A DNA stretch of 64,000 bases from Bacteroidota bacterium (GTDB taxonomy: Bacteria > Bacteroidota > Bacteroidia > Chitinophagales > JADIYW01). This document shows positions 45,735-56,700 of this stretch, piece after piece. The stretch lies in NCBI GenBank assembly GCA_016705125.1, contig JADIYW010000001.1, forward strand, positions 84,501 to 148,500, written 5' to 3'. Position numbers and translations under genes: made by a program. The notes under the pieces are model-generated. The model saw only the letters and a list, made by a program, of their open reading frames with translations. It had not been told where the DNA came from and did no database searches. The number at the start of each line of letters is the position of its first letter. Position 1 is the first letter of the stretch.

Positions 45735-46043
45735 CTATCTCTCTTCAATCAATTTATACGTTCTAACTGTTGCTCCATTAAATACCTGCATTGGTCTTCC
45801 GATTGGCTGTTTTTGTTCCCTTAATTCTTTCCATTGCGCCAACCAACCTGGCATTCTTCCCAATGCAAACAATACCGTAAACATTTCTGTAGGAAAGCCT
45901 AAAGCTTTATAAATAATCCCTGAATAAAAATCCACATTTGGATACAACTTACGACTTACAAAATAATCATCTTTAAGCGCTACTTCTTCTAATCTCTTAG
46001 CAATTTCTAAAATATCGTCTTTGATGTTTAAAGTTTCCAACAA
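45735..46043 (-). CDS. gltA: Citrate synthase, C-terminal fragment
   Basis: 102 codons continuing citrate synthase in another frame: LETLNIKDDILEIAKRLEEVALKD, YPNVDFYSGIIYKALGFP with the catalytic Asp, and the typical end GRPMQVFNGATVRTYKLIEER. Joined to the previous piece by one extra G near 46054. Confidence 0.9.
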   Translation of the reverse strand: MLETLNIKDDILEIAKRLEEVALKDDYFVSRKLYPNVDFYSGIIYKALGFPTEMFTVLFALGRMPGWLAQWKELREQKQPIGRPMQVFNGATVRTYKLIEER

Positions 46044-47008
46044 ACTATCACAAGCTTTTTAATTATTTTAGCTCTAGGGTCAAAATTTTTATATACTCTA
46101 TGTCCAAAACCCATTAATCTAAATGGGTCTTCCTTGTCTTTTGCTTTAGCTATCCATTTATCCGTATCGCCACCATCTGCTTTTATCGCTTCCAACATTT
46201 CCAATACTGCTTGGTTGGCTCCTCCATGTAAGGGCCCCCATAATGCCATTGCTCCGCCTGCAACCGATGCATATATATTTGCACCTGAAGACCCCACCAT
46301 TCTTACCGTGGATGTTGAACAATTTTGCTCATGATCTGCATGTAGAATCAAAAGCTTATCCATTGCTTCAACAACAACAGGGTCTAAATCTGAATTATCA
46401 CCTGGTTCTCCAAAAGCCATTTTTAAAAAGTTTTCTACATATCCTAATGTTTGGCTACTTTCGATAAAATTTCCCCCTTTAATCCATTTTAATATATGGG
46501 CTGTAATCGTTGAAATTTGAGCAATTAACCTAATCATATTTTCATCTCGTGCCTCAACAGCTGTATTGTCAAAATGAGCCGAAAGTACATTAAGATATGC
46601 ACCCAAAATCGCCATAGGATGTGCGTCTTTTGGAAAGGATTCTAATAATTTGTCCGCCTGAGCAGGAATGTTCCCATTTGCAGCAATTTTACTATTAAAT
46701 TCTTCTAATTGACTTTTAGTTGGCAATTCGCCATAAAACAATAAATATATTACTTCTACGAAAGATGCCTTTTCAGCTAATTCTTCTATAGAATATCCTC
46801 TATAACGTAAAATTCCTTTGTCGCCATCTAAAAAAGTAATCGTACTCGTTGTAGAGCCAGTATTTTTATATCCCAAATCTAAAGTGGTATATCCTGTAGA
46901 TTCTAAAAGTTTAGAAATATCAATTGCTTTGTCAGATTCTGTACCTTTTATTATTGCTAAATCAAGTTCAGTTCCGTCAATTAGTAGTTTTGCTTTTTGT
47001 TCAGACAT
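46028..47008 (-). CDS. gltA: Citrate synthase, N-terminal and central part (frameshifted)
   Basis: First enzyme of the TCA cycle. Frame intact from MSEQKAKLLIDG through GDKGILRYRGYSIEELAEKASF, LHADHEQNCSTSTVRMVGSSG, WGPLHGGANQAVLEML and the catalytic GHRVYKNFDPRAKIIKK, after which it shifts (LVIVCWKL-stop) where KKACDSLLETLN is expected. Since the enzyme is normally essential, a missing base in the sequence is more likely than a real mutation. Hexameric-type length of about 428 residues when joined. Confidence 0.93.
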   Translation of the reverse strand: MSEQKAKLLIDGTELDLAIIKGTESDKAIDISKLLESTGYTTLDLGYKNTGSTTSTITFLDGDKGILRYRGYSIEELAEKASFVEVIYLLFYGELPTKSQLEEFNSKIAANGNIPAQADKLLESFPKDAHPMAILGAYLNVLSAHFDNTAVEARDENMIRLIAQISTITAHILKWIKGGNFIESSQTLGYVENFLKMAFGEPGDNSDLDPVVVEAMDKLLILHADHEQNCSTSTVRMVGSSGANIYASVAGGAMALWGPLHGGANQAVLEMLEAIKADGGDTDKWIAKAKDKEDPFRLMGFGHRVYKNFDPRAKIIKKLVIVCWKL

Positions 47009-47109
47009 TTTTTTAGCCTTTAAATGAATATAATAATGCGAAAATAAATAATTTATCCATTATTCTTCATTTTGAAACTTTAAATTGAAAAATAAATAAT
47101 TTGTTAAAG

Positions 47110-48045
47110 TTAACTAATGAAACCAATTTCCTTTTCAATTCTTACTCTTCCATTAAGGAATAAAATTAACCCTAATGAGGTGACCAAAGAACCAAATAAG
47201 ACAACTCCACTAATACTATTTATATCTATTTTTAAAAATGGAATTCCGCCAATCAATACTCCAATGCCCAAGGCTAAACCAACAGCAAAACCAATTTTAT
47301 TTGGGAAAAAAGAAGAAAGTTGTAATATACTTAGTGGAAGGGAGGCTTGTAAAAAACCAAAACCAATGCTTTGCATTATGATATTATCTTTGTTTATCAG
47401 AAAACAAATAATAGAAATTGACCATGTGCTAATTAAAAACACCCATTGGTCCATTTTATCCGAAAAAAATCCTCCTAATGATTTCCCGAGAAGTGCAAAA
47501 AAACCAATTGTCAATAACGCTTTATAATCCCCAAAATGCAAATATTGTCCAAATTCCCAAACAAAGGATCTTAATATTATAACTAAAAGGATTGACATAA
47601 CTAAAATTACCTTTAGCTTTTTGTGTTCCAAATATAGATTTGTCTCTTTTGTTAAAAGTTGATTATCAACTTTTAATGTTACAATTTCTGGCATTTCTGC
47701 ATTCAGAAATATAAGCATTAAAATGGAAGGAATCAAAATGCATATAAAATTTATATCTATAGTTTTATAGGCAAACAAACCGCCCAAAGCCAAGCCAAAA
47801 ACACCAGGTGAAATAAAAATTCCTACAAATTTTGATTTGCCTTTTTCCATTGAAAGCGTTAACAATCCACCTAAAACATGAATTAATGCAGACGAAAATC
47901 CAATAATCAAAATTAGAATAAATGGATTTATCCAAATATAAAAGCAGGTAATAAACCAAAGGAAACAGCAAAACAATAGTAAAGCCTTAACTCCTTTATA
48001 GTAATCTACTAATAACCCAGTGAAAAATTGCCCCCCAAATCCCAA
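47110..48045 (-). CDS. MFS-type membrane transporter, major part (frameshifted)
   Basis: 311 residues with about ten membrane helices. The start at 48045 is artificial; the true N-terminus lies upstream in shifted frames (see 48046-48195). The start GFGGQFFTGLLVDYYKG corresponds to the loop 2-3 region with the motif-A-like DYYKG. Substrate unknown. The position downstream of the polyketide synthase genes makes an export role possible. Confidence 0.8.
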   Translation of the reverse strand: MGFGGQFFTGLLVDYYKGVKALLLFCCFLWFITCFYIWINPFILILIIGFSSALIHVLGGLLTLSMEKGKSKFVGIFISPGVFGLALGGLFAYKTIDINFICILIPSILMLIFLNAEMPEIVTLKVDNQLLTKETNLYLEHKKLKVILVMSILLVIILRSFVWEFGQYLHFGDYKALLTIGFFALLGKSLGGFFSDKMDQWVFLISTWSISIICFLINKDNIIMQSIGFGFLQASLPLSILQLSSFFPNKIGFAVGLALGIGVLIGGIPFLKIDINSISGVVLFGSLVTSLGLILFLNGRVRIEKEIGFIS

Positions 48046-48195
48046 TAAAATATATAAATAAAAAAAAGATGATTTGCTGTTTCAAAAGGTTGATTCCTAA
48101 AAAAATAAACCAAAAAAATCCTGCCAAAAATCGTTTAACCCATGTGCTATGCCAAGGCAAGTTGATAAAAAATAAGATCTAAAATGTTTTTCCAT
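48046..48195 (-). pseudogene. N-terminus of the MFS transporter, out of frame
   Basis: From ATG 48193-48195: MEKHFRSYFLSTCLGIAHGL then NDFWQDFFGLFF, frame break in a T-run, then NQPFETANHLF, and a second shift into the main ORF. Two homopolymer indels separate it from 47110-48045. Its ATG overlaps the stop of the upstream membrane-protein gene. Confidence 0.7.
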
Positions 48196-48502
48196 TTGAA
48201 TATTGGTGTATTAAAAACCCAAAGCCTGCACTAATAGAATTGATAACAATAGCAAATACAAATGCCTTTTTTGTGTCCAAACCAAAAATGAATGAAAAAA
48301 TAAAAGTCTCTAGTAAAATAATTCCAAGTTCCAACAGAAACAATGAAATCGATGTATAATTCCATAATATGGTTGCAATTGGCCAAGTTAGCATGTTGGT
48401 TAATGCAATACTGAATATATTCGACCTAATTGGCTCACGTCGATTTAAAAAAGAAAAGATAGGAATTTCAATTATCTGTGTAATAAAAAATGCTAACCAC
48501 AT
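48179..48502 (-). CDS. Small integral membrane protein
   Basis: 107 residues with three or four hydrophobic segments and no family I recognise (LAFFITQIIEIPIF, NMLTWPIATILW, LLELGIILLETFIFSFIF, AFVFAIVINSISAGFGFL). Its last bases overlap the ATG of the MFS transporter, and it follows the 48507 gene by 4 bases, so all are co-translated. Confidence 0.72.
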   Translation of the reverse strand: MWLAFFITQIIEIPIFSFLNRREPIRSNIFSIALTNMLTWPIATILWNYTSISLFLLELGIILLETFIFSFIFGLDTKKAFVFAIVINSISAGFGFLIHQYSNGKTF

Positions 48503-48506
48503 ATTT

Positions 48507-48899
48507 TTATGAATTGTTTTTTTCTGCCATTTGCCTCCGTTTCCTTCTTCTTACAAAATAAACAAGGATTAAGATATCTAAAGCCAAAAAACCTAAACCA
48601 ATCAACAACCAATTGTTGCTTTTTTCATTATCGTCAATTACCGATTTACCTATGTTTATATTGTCTTTTGTCAAAATATCCCTCTTTAATTCTTGATATT
48701 GAATTAGCGAATCTCCAATTATGGTATCTATAAAAATTACCATATTGGTTTCATCCAAATTGTTATACAAATAAATGGTTTGCGTTTGATTGCCTGTAAT
48801 TTTGTTTTTGCCAAATATACTAACTGAACTTGTTACCCATACCCACCAATTATAGTCAATTCGCTTGAGTCTGTAATTTTTTTGGCTCCATGTTTCCAT
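48507..48899 (-). CDS. Membrane-anchored protein of unknown function (5' end probably frameshifted)
   Basis: 130 residues from ATG 48899, ending in one membrane helix and a basic tail (WLLIGLGFLALDILILVYFVRRRKRRQ), so anchored at its C-terminus. Upstream, a credible signal peptide (MKRTKVLFLVFIFPIIING, ATG at 49043-49045) followed by NKPRPDCSS and FFILY in other frames suggests the true gene starts at 49045 and is broken by at least two indels. Family not recognised. Confidence 0.65.
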   Translation of the reverse strand: METWSQKNYRLKRIDYNWWVWVTSSVSIFGKNKITGNQTQTIYLYNNLDETNMVIFIDTIIGDSLIQYQELKRDILTKDNINIGKSVIDDNEKSNNWLLIGLGFLALDILILVYFVRRRKRRQMAEKNNS

Positions 48900-49129
48900 G
48901 TAAAGTATAAAAAAATCATATTTACTAAGTTTTCAATTCCTTTTATTTGGAGGAACAGTCAGGTCGAGGTTTATTTCATGGCATATCAGCCATTAATAAT
49001 AATGGGAAAAATAAAAACTAAGAAAAGCACTTTTGTCCGTTTCATTTCAAATCATTTTATGGTAAAAAATAGGATTATATGCTCTAAAGTCCAAAATATA
49101 TTAAATTTTGTAGCAAAATATATACAGTT

Positions 49130-49396
49130 TCAAATATTATGCTGTTTTTTTGTAGTTGTTTTTGAGTCGTCTTCTAAAAAAACTATTTCGTTTTTTTCTT
49201 CTAATTGTTTCATCAACTCCTCAAATGACAATTCTTGTGTTTCAATTTCTGCTTCCATTTTGCTTTCCACTTTTATCGTTGGTTCATATTGTTCTTTTAA
49301 CTTCAACTCACCAATTATAAAATCTCCATATTTGTCTACGGTTGGATGTGCCCAAATAGACGAAACCGCAAGTGTAACATTAAATTCTGCTTGCAA
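49130..49396 (-). CDS. Second polyketide synthase, C-terminal tail
   Basis: 88 codons. QAEFNVTLAVSSIWAHPTVDKYGDFIIGEL is the end of an acyl carrier protein (helix III), followed by an acidic, Glu/Lys-rich docking-like tail. Belongs after 49380-49943, from which it is split by one extra A near 49400. Confidence 0.85.
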   Translation of the reverse strand: MQAEFNVTLAVSSIWAHPTVDKYGDFIIGELKLKEQYEPTIKVESKMEAEIETQELSFEELMKQLEEKNEIVFLEDDSKTTTKKQHNI

Positions 49397-49943
49397 TTTG
49401 TTTTTTTAATTGTATTGCCATCAAGGAATCAATCCCCATGCTTTTGAATGTAGCATCTTCCTTGATTTTGCTTACAGGCACTTTCGTTATTCCCGAAACA
49501 GTTAATTTTACAAATTCATTTATTTGCCTTTTTGCTTGTGCAAATGTTGCTGCTTTATAAATACTTGTTTTCGGGCTTTCATTCGAAGTTTCGGAATTTA
49601 TATTCAATACCTTTTTATAAAAATAATTTTTTAATACTGAAGGATTGCCTTTAGCCCATTTTTCAAAATCAATATCCATGAGCATCCATTGAGGGCCTTC
49701 AGTAACTAAAAGGGCTGAGAAATAATTTGGTAAGTTTTTGGGCAAAAAAGCGCCGATTCCTAATTCTACCAACCTATTTCCCCTATTCTCTTGTGCTGCA
49801 GCCAAACCTACTTCTCCAATATTACCCCAATTTATGGATTTAGCAACCATTTTATTGTTAAATCTTAAGTGCGCCAATTGGTCCAAAAACATATTAGCTG
49901 CTACATAATTACCTTGTCCAGGCGTGCAGTACACTAGCTCCAC
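49380..49943 (-). CDS. Second polyketide synthase, KR end and ACP
   Basis: 187 codons: TPGQGNYVAANMFLDQLAHLRF holds the KR catalytic Tyr, SINWGNIGEVGLAA its end, and DATFKSMGIDSLMAIQLKKQ the ACP with the Ser for phosphopantetheine. Split from the main ORF by two indels at about 49930 and 49970. Confidence 0.88.
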   Translation of the reverse strand: MELVYCTPGQGNYVAANMFLDQLAHLRFNNKMVAKSINWGNIGEVGLAAAQENRGNRLVELGIGAFLPKNLPNYFSALLVTEGPQWMLMDIDFEKWAKGNPSVLKNYFYKKVLNINSETSNESPKTSIYKAATFAQAKRQINEFVKLTVSGITKVPVSKIKEDATFKSMGIDSLMAIQLKKQIASRI

Positions 49944-49945
49944 TA

Positions 49946-52900
49946 CTAAACAAAGTAAATGTATCTAAATTTTTTTCCAATTGATGCTTTATGCAAATTC
50001 CAAGCACCTTTAACTTTTGCATCCATTACATTATTAAATTGCTTAGGAGTCATCTCAAATAATGAGGCATCATCCAACACACCTGCTCCATGTACAACAC
50101 CTACCCATTTACCCAAATCTCTTTCAATGTCACCTAATAAAGTTTTTACAGCGTTAATATCACTAATGTCTGCTTTATAAACCCTAACATTTGCCCCAAC
50201 TTGTTTCATTTCGTCCATTGCAGCAATGGTCTCTGGCTTTTCGCCACTTCTACTTACCAAAGCAATTTTTCTTGCTCCGCTTTGTACCATCCATTTAGCA
50301 TACAACAAACCTAAGCCACTCGTACCACCTGTAATTAGGTAAGCTCCATCACCACTAAAGTGATTGTTAAAATTTGGCAAACTTCCTTCAAATCGTGATA
50401 AAATGGGTGTTCTTGCTTTTCCATCTCTTATTACGAACTCTTTTTGAAAGAAATCGCCATTAATTAGTTTATATAGTAATTTTATGTCCTCCACACTCGA
50501 TTGAAACGGAATATCAATCCTTTTGTGTTGAAATTCTTCCATTTCATTATCTATGGTTCTTCCTAAACCAAAAAGTGTAGAACCATTCAGGTTTATAATA
50601 TCCTCATTTTTTGCGCTTGATTGTGCTCCATTAGTGATAAAATAAATCGCTGGTTTTAATCCTTTTTTACTAAAATATTTAATGGCATTTATTGCCGTAA
50701 AGCATGATTTTTCAATTTGTTCTTGCAATTCCATTGCTGTATAACCTGCATTAAACACTCCTAAAGATCCAGTATGCATAAACAAGTCTATCTCAACTCC
50801 ATCTAAAAGCAAAGACAAATCATCTGTTCCATTCCACTTGATAATTTGATTTTTGGAAAATTCAGCCTCAATAAGCTTTATGATTTCTTGTTGATTATCA
50901 ACTATTAATATCCTTTTTTCTTTGTTTTCAACTTCTGGCAAATCCAAATCCTCCCATTTGGTAGTGAATAAACAATTTGTTGGTTCTGGAATGTTTTCCT
51001 CTACATTCTTTTTTGAATTGTGCTTTTTGTCATACCAAAATCTTTCTTTTATCCATGCATAATTTGGCAATTGAATAAAATCACCGATTGAAGGGTAAAC
51101 ATTTGTCCAATCTACATTATAGCCGGATGAATGTAAATTTCCAAAGTTCTGCATAAACGAAATTAATTCATCTTTTTCTCTATAAAAAGAAGCAATGCCT
51201 TTCCCTTTTTTTTCAGCAATACTAATATTTTCCTGGATTGCATTTATTAAAACCGGATGTGGGCTCATTTCTATAAAAATTGCCTCTCCTCCACTTAATA
51301 TCTCTCTAATTGAAGCTCCAAATTGGACTGGGTTCCTAAGGTTTTTTACCCAATAATCGGACTTTAACGATGAACCTTTTGTTAATGAATTTAATGCAGT
51401 TGAATAAAAATTTATTTCACTATCTTTTGGTTCTAGTTGATTTAAATTGGAACCGAGCTCATCCTTAATTGGATCCATTTGTGGACTATGTGAAGCCACA
51501 TCTACTTTTACTTTTTTACAAAATCTTCCTTCTGCTTCAAGTTTTTCAAAGACTTTATTTAGTGCCTCACTTTCACCAGAAAGCACTGTAGAGTTTGGAC
51601 TATTAATAACCGCTATAGACAAAATATTTTCAAAGCCATTTATATGTTCTTTGGCCTCATTTTCTGTTAAATCTGTAACGCCCATTTCCCCTTTTCCACT
51701 TTGGCGCTTCATCAATTTACTTCTTAGGCAAATTATTTGAGCAGACTCATCTAAGGTTAAAATTCCAGCTACATAAGCTGCTGCAACTTCTCCCATGCTA
51801 TGTCCAACAACAGCATCTGGCACAATTCCTTTACTTTTCCACAAATCAGCCAATGCGATTTCAATTGCAACGAGAATAGGTTGTATAACATCAATTTCAT
51901 CAAACCTACTACTTCCTTCTCCTTTGTTTAGCTCCTCAATCAAATCCCAATCAACCCATTTTTTAAATGCATCTCTACTTGCAATTATGCTCTCTTTAAA
52001 AATTAATTCACTTTCAAATAATTGTTTACCCATTCCTATCCACTGCGCCCCTTGACCTGGAAAAACAAATACTATTTTAGGTTCAGCATCTTCGTCAAAC
52101 ACATTTTTAGGTTCGTATTCTACCTGAGTAAAATCTGACAATTGCTCTATTAATTCAGCCTTTGTTTTTGCAACAAAAACATTTCTATATTCCCAATGCG
52201 TTCGTTTTAAAGCAGCCATAGCGCAAATTTCCTCTAAGGAATTTGTACTAACCTTTAAGAAATCGATATACCTATTAACTAAGCCTTTTAAAGACTCTTC
52301 TGATTTTGCGGATAATGGAAGTGCATAAAAATCATTTCGTAATGCTGGTTTTTCCCTTTCTACAAGTGGTGGATTTGAAAGAATTACATGCGCATTTGTG
52401 CCAGTTACTCCAAATCCGCTAACGCCTGCATTTTTTTCTGCATTGTCCCAATTTGTGTTTGTTGTTGGCACTTTAAAAGGTAAGTTTTGCCAATCAATTA
52501 GTTCGTTTGGTGTTTCAAAGTGTAGGTTTTTTGGTATCTTTTTATTTTCTAATGCCAATATAACTTTTATCAAACCTGCTAATCCGGCAACCGCCTCTGT
52601 GTGTCCAAAATTTGTTTTAACCGACCCAATAAGTAGCGGATTTTCTTTAGATCTTCCGCTTTTAAATACCGCAGATATTGCATCCATCTCTATAGGATCT
52701 CCAATTTTGGTGCCCGTTCCATGAGCCTCAATATAATCTATTTGGGATGGATTTAATCTAGCATTTTTTAATGCAGTAATTAATAATTTTTTTTGTGCTG
52801 ATACACTTGGTGCAGTAAAACCATTGCTTTTCCCATCTTGATTAACCGCTGTTCCTTTTATTATAGCCAAAACATTGTCGCCATCTCGTTGAGCATCAGA

Positions 52901-53746
52901 TAGTCTTTTTAGGATTATTGTAGCACAACCCTCTGATCTTACAAAACCATTTCCTTCATTTGAAAATGATTTACAACGCGAATTTTTTGATAGGGCATTT
53001 AGGTGAGAGAAATAAATCGTTAATTCAGGGTCTAAAATAAGATTACAAGCAGTAACAATCGAAAGACTTGAATCGTTGTTTCTCAACGACTTAACAGCCA
53101 TATCAGTTGCCACCAAACTAGAAGAGCAAGCCGTATCAATGGTTACGGACGGGCCTTGAAGTCCTAATAAATAGGAAATACGACCTGAATTAGCACACAA
53201 TGCTTGTCCTGAGTAGCTATAATGATTTATAGAGGTAAAATCACCAGTTCTGAAACTTTTACTTTGATAATCTATGTTTGTTATCCCTGCAAAAACTGAA
53301 GTATCTGAATCAACTAATTTTTTAACATCCAACCCTGCATTTTCTAATGCTTCATAAGTAACCTCCAAACCAAGCCTTTGTTGAGGGTCTAAGTTTTCTA
53401 ATTCTGTATATGAAATATCAAAAAATGAACCATCAAATTTGTCTATATCATTTAAAAATCCACCTTGCTTCAATGTTATTTTACCAGATTCATCAGGATT
53501 TTCAGTATATAATTCTTTAGCATTAAATCTATTATTGGGAATATCTGTAATTGCATCAAAACCCGTTTCTAGGACCTCCCAATATCTTTTTCCGTTTGTT
53601 ATATCACCCGGAAATCGCATTGCCATACCAATGATGGCTATAGGCTCATAGGCTTTTTCTCTTTCTACATTCAAATCGCCTTTTAATTTCTTTATGGCAA
53701 CCAAGGCTTCTTTTAGTTGTTGTAAAAGTTTTTCGTTGTTTTCCAT
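49946..53746 (-). CDS. Second polyketide synthase: KS-AT-KR (continues as KR/ACP downstream)
   Basis: 1266 residues before the frameshift; about 1540 if joined to 49130. KS (about 33-460) with C207 in DTACSSS, H342 in EAHGTGT and H382 in TNFGHTEA. AT (about 555-860) with GHSMG (S650) and VASH (750-753). A structural KR half follows (about 930-1125), then the catalytic KR with TGGTSGLG (1139-1146), breaking at KFRYIYFV-stop instead of the LFSSGAS loop. No DH and no ER, so it would add a beta-hydroxy unit. Start is 4 bases after the first synthase. Confidence 0.93.
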   Translation of the reverse strand: MENNEKLLQQLKEALVAIKKLKGDLNVEREKAYEPIAIIGMAMRFPGDITNGKRYWEVLETGFDAITDIPNNRFNAKELYTENPDESGKITLKQGGFLNDIDKFDGSFFDISYTELENLDPQQRLGLEVTYEALENAGLDVKKLVDSDTSVFAGITNIDYQSKSFRTGDFTSINHYSYSGQALCANSGRISYLLGLQGPSVTIDTACSSSLVATDMAVKSLRNNDSSLSIVTACNLILDPELTIYFSHLNALSKNSRCKSFSNEGNGFVRSEGCATIILKRLSDAQRDGDNVLAIIKGTAVNQDGKSNGFTAPSVSAQKKLLITALKNARLNPSQIDYIEAHGTGTKIGDPIEMDAISAVFKSGRSKENPLLIGSVKTNFGHTEAVAGLAGLIKVILALENKKIPKNLHFETPNELIDWQNLPFKVPTTNTNWDNAEKNAGVSGFGVTGTNAHVILSNPPLVEREKPALRNDFYALPLSAKSEESLKGLVNRYIDFLKVSTNSLEEICAMAALKRTHWEYRNVFVAKTKAELIEQLSDFTQVEYEPKNVFDEDAEPKIVFVFPGQGAQWIGMGKQLFESELIFKESIIASRDAFKKWVDWDLIEELNKGEGSSRFDEIDVIQPILVAIEIALADLWKSKGIVPDAVVGHSMGEVAAAYVAGILTLDESAQIICLRSKLMKRQSGKGEMGVTDLTENEAKEHINGFENILSIAVINSPNSTVLSGESEALNKVFEKLEAEGRFCKKVKVDVASHSPQMDPIKDELGSNLNQLEPKDSEINFYSTALNSLTKGSSLKSDYWVKNLRNPVQFGASIREILSGGEAIFIEMSPHPVLINAIQENISIAEKKGKGIASFYREKDELISFMQNFGNLHSSGYNVDWTNVYPSIGDFIQLPNYAWIKERFWYDKKHNSKKNVEENIPEPTNCLFTTKWEDLDLPEVENKEKRILIVDNQQEIIKLIEAEFSKNQIIKWNGTDDLSLLLDGVEIDLFMHTGSLGVFNAGYTAMELQEQIEKSCFTAINAIKYFSKKGLKPAIYFITNGAQSSAKNEDIINLNGSTLFGLGRTIDNEMEEFQHKRIDIPFQSSVEDIKLLYKLINGDFFQKEFVIRDGKARTPILSRFEGSLPNFNNHFSGDGAYLITGGTSGLGLLYAKWMVQSGARKIALVSRSGEKPETIAAMDEMKQVGANVRVYKADISDINAVKTLLGDIERDLGKWVGVVHGAGVLDDASLFEMTPKQFNNVMDAKVKGAWNLHKASIGKKFRYIYFV

Positions 53747-53750
53747 ATCA

Positions 53751-56700
53751 TTAAAGGTTGTTTAATTCATCCGCCAACAATTTACTAATATCATCATCAG
53801 AAATATCGTCTATATTTATTTCCTCTACTTTAGTTTCCGTTTTTTGAGGCTGTTTTATTGTAATCTCTTCTTCACTAAGCTGGTTTTCCCCAATTGCTAA
53901 TTCACATAAAATAAATTTTGTAAATTCTTTTATATTAGGATATGTCCAAAATGCCGTAACAGAAATTGGCATTTCAAAAGCTTTTTCTAGTTGGTTTTTT
54001 AATTGTATAGACATAAGTGAGTCTATTCCCATTGTTTTAAAAGGTGTTTTTATTTCGATTTTGGAAGGATTTAATTTTAAAACACTACCAGCTTTTTCTT
54101 TAATTTTATTTTCAATTTCTAAAACAAGTTCTTGATTATCAACTATTTTATTTAGTTGGTCTCTAAAGCTAATTTTTTCATTTGACTTAACAATATCATC
54201 GCTTTTTAAATATTCGAAATATGGATTTACGGCTGCTGTACTATATGTTTGTTGCCACTTTTGCGCATTAAAATTAAAAATTCCAACAACTGGTTGATCT
54301 GTATTTCCTATTGATCTAAATGCATTTATGCATTCTAGTGGAGTAAGTGAAAAAACGCCTTCTTCTTCTAGTCTATTTCCCCTATTTCCTTTTTGAGCAG
54401 CCAAACCTACTTCAGAAACCGTTCCCCAGTTTATACTTAACGATTCCCTATTTTGTTGCTTTAATTTGCATGACAATGCATCCAAATATGCATTTGCTGC
54501 TCCGTAAGCTGCCTGCCCTGGAGAACCAAATAATAAAGATGACGAGCTAAATAATATAAAAAGGTCTAATTCAATATCTTTAGTAAGCTGCTGCAAATAA
54601 AATGCACCATCTACTTTTGGTTTCATAACTCTTTTAAATCGTTCATCTTCAAGGTTTTGAACAGAAGAGTCGTCTAAAATGCCTGCCAAATGCAAAATTC
54701 CTTTTAGTGGTTTGTCTTTTGAAATATTGTTTATGATTCTTTTCCAATCTGCCTTGCTAGAGCTATCTGCTTGTTCTATTTCTATAGTTGCTCCTTCTTC
54801 CCTTAGTTGGCTTATTATAGATTTTGCTTCTTCATTTGGCCCACTCCTGCCTGTGAGTATAAAATGTTTTGCCCCATTATCAAACATCCATTTCACAAAG
54901 GTTAATCCCAACCCACCATAACCACCTGACAATAAGTAAGTGGCTTCATTTTTAAACGAAGTTCGTGTTATTGGTAAAGACTCAATATCAATGTTTTTAT
55001 TTTCTATGTTTATAACAATCTTTCCAATATGTGCTGATTTAGACATAAATTCAAAAGCTTCAACACAATTTTCTATTGAAAACACTTTTTTATCTAATGC
55101 TTTGTATTTTCCATTTTCAAAAAAAGGTAAAGTTTCTTTCAAAAGGGCACCTACATCTTCTGGTTTTTCAAAAATCATTTTTTCAAAATCCACCATCGAG
55201 TAAGACAAACTTTTACTAAAAATCTCTAGGCCAACTTTTGCATTTTCATATACATCTTTTTTACCTATTTCTATAAATCTGCCAAAATTACCAAGCAAGG
55301 ATAAGCTTCCAAGCATTGCTTCTCCTGTTAATGAATTTAAAACCACATCAATGCCTTCCTTATTTGTGTCGTTCTGAATGGCATTAACAAAATCAATATT
55401 TCTAGAATCATATACGTGCTTAATACCCAACGATTTTAAAAAATTTCTTTTTTCGTGGGAACCTGCAGTAGCAAAAATTTCAGCGCCTATTTCTTGAGCA
55501 ATTTGTATGGCAGATAATCCAACACCACCAGTAGCTGCATGAATTAATACACGCTCTCCCTTTTTTAATCTACCTAAAGTAACTAAAGAATAATAAGAGG
55601 TAAGAAATACTGCAGGAATTGTAGCGGCCTCATCAAAATTCATTTGATTTGGAATTTTTTGCATTAGGTCTCCATTCACATTTATATGAGAGGCCATACT
55701 GTGATATGCCATTCCAAAAACCCTATCTCCCACATTTAAATGTGTAATGTCTTTTCCTATTTTAGTTACTATTCCCGCACATTCAATACCCAAAGTACCA
55801 AATCCATTTTCTTTGCCAGGATATATACCTAGTGCTGACATTAAATTCATGAAATTAATACCCAATGCCATTACTTCAATTTGAACCTCCTCATTTGAAG
55901 GCTCTAAAAGTATCTTTTCTTTTATTTTAATATTGCTAATTATTCCAGGCTCTTCAATTGATGCTTCAAAGAATTTTTCTTTGCCATTAATTTGAATCCC
56001 TCTTTTTTCTATTTGATGAGTTGCAATATTTTCTTTAGAAAGCCTTGCTGCAAAAACCGCTTTTTTTCTTATAGATAGTTCATTTTCAACTGTTTCAGAA
56101 TTCAAAAAGGAAACTAAACTATCAACATCTGTTGTTTCATTTGATATATCAACTCTAGTAAATTTTATTTCAGGGTTTTCGTTATCAATTGTTCTTCCCA
56201 TTCCATAAATAGGAGCTGCAAACGTATTTATATCTGTTGAATCATTTTGAAAATCAATCGCATTTTTCGTAATAGTCCACAATCTTGGTTTTTCCTTTTC
56301 AAAAAATCTGCCAATCGACCGAACCAACTTAGGAATTAAAAAGCTGGTATTTGATTGAAATTCATAAAATGATTCAATGTCTTCATTTTCAATAGAATTC
56401 AGAGCCCATAAATGAATGATGTTATTTACAACTAATTTGTTCTCGATTAATGTTTCAAAAAGCTTCACTAAGTTATCCTCATTGCTCGGGTTTATCGTAG
56501 CCTTAAATTGAGTTCCCTCTTTTTGAAAAGAAAAATTATTGCCTTTTAAAACTAAAATCGTAGGCTTTAATTGTTCAACTAATGCACATTGTTCTAAGTG
56601 ACAAAACACCAAATTAATTTCTCCTCTTTTAGTCGTATTTATTGGCAATGAAATCTCCTTCCAGTCTATTTTATAAATCCAATCCTCTACTTGATTGACT

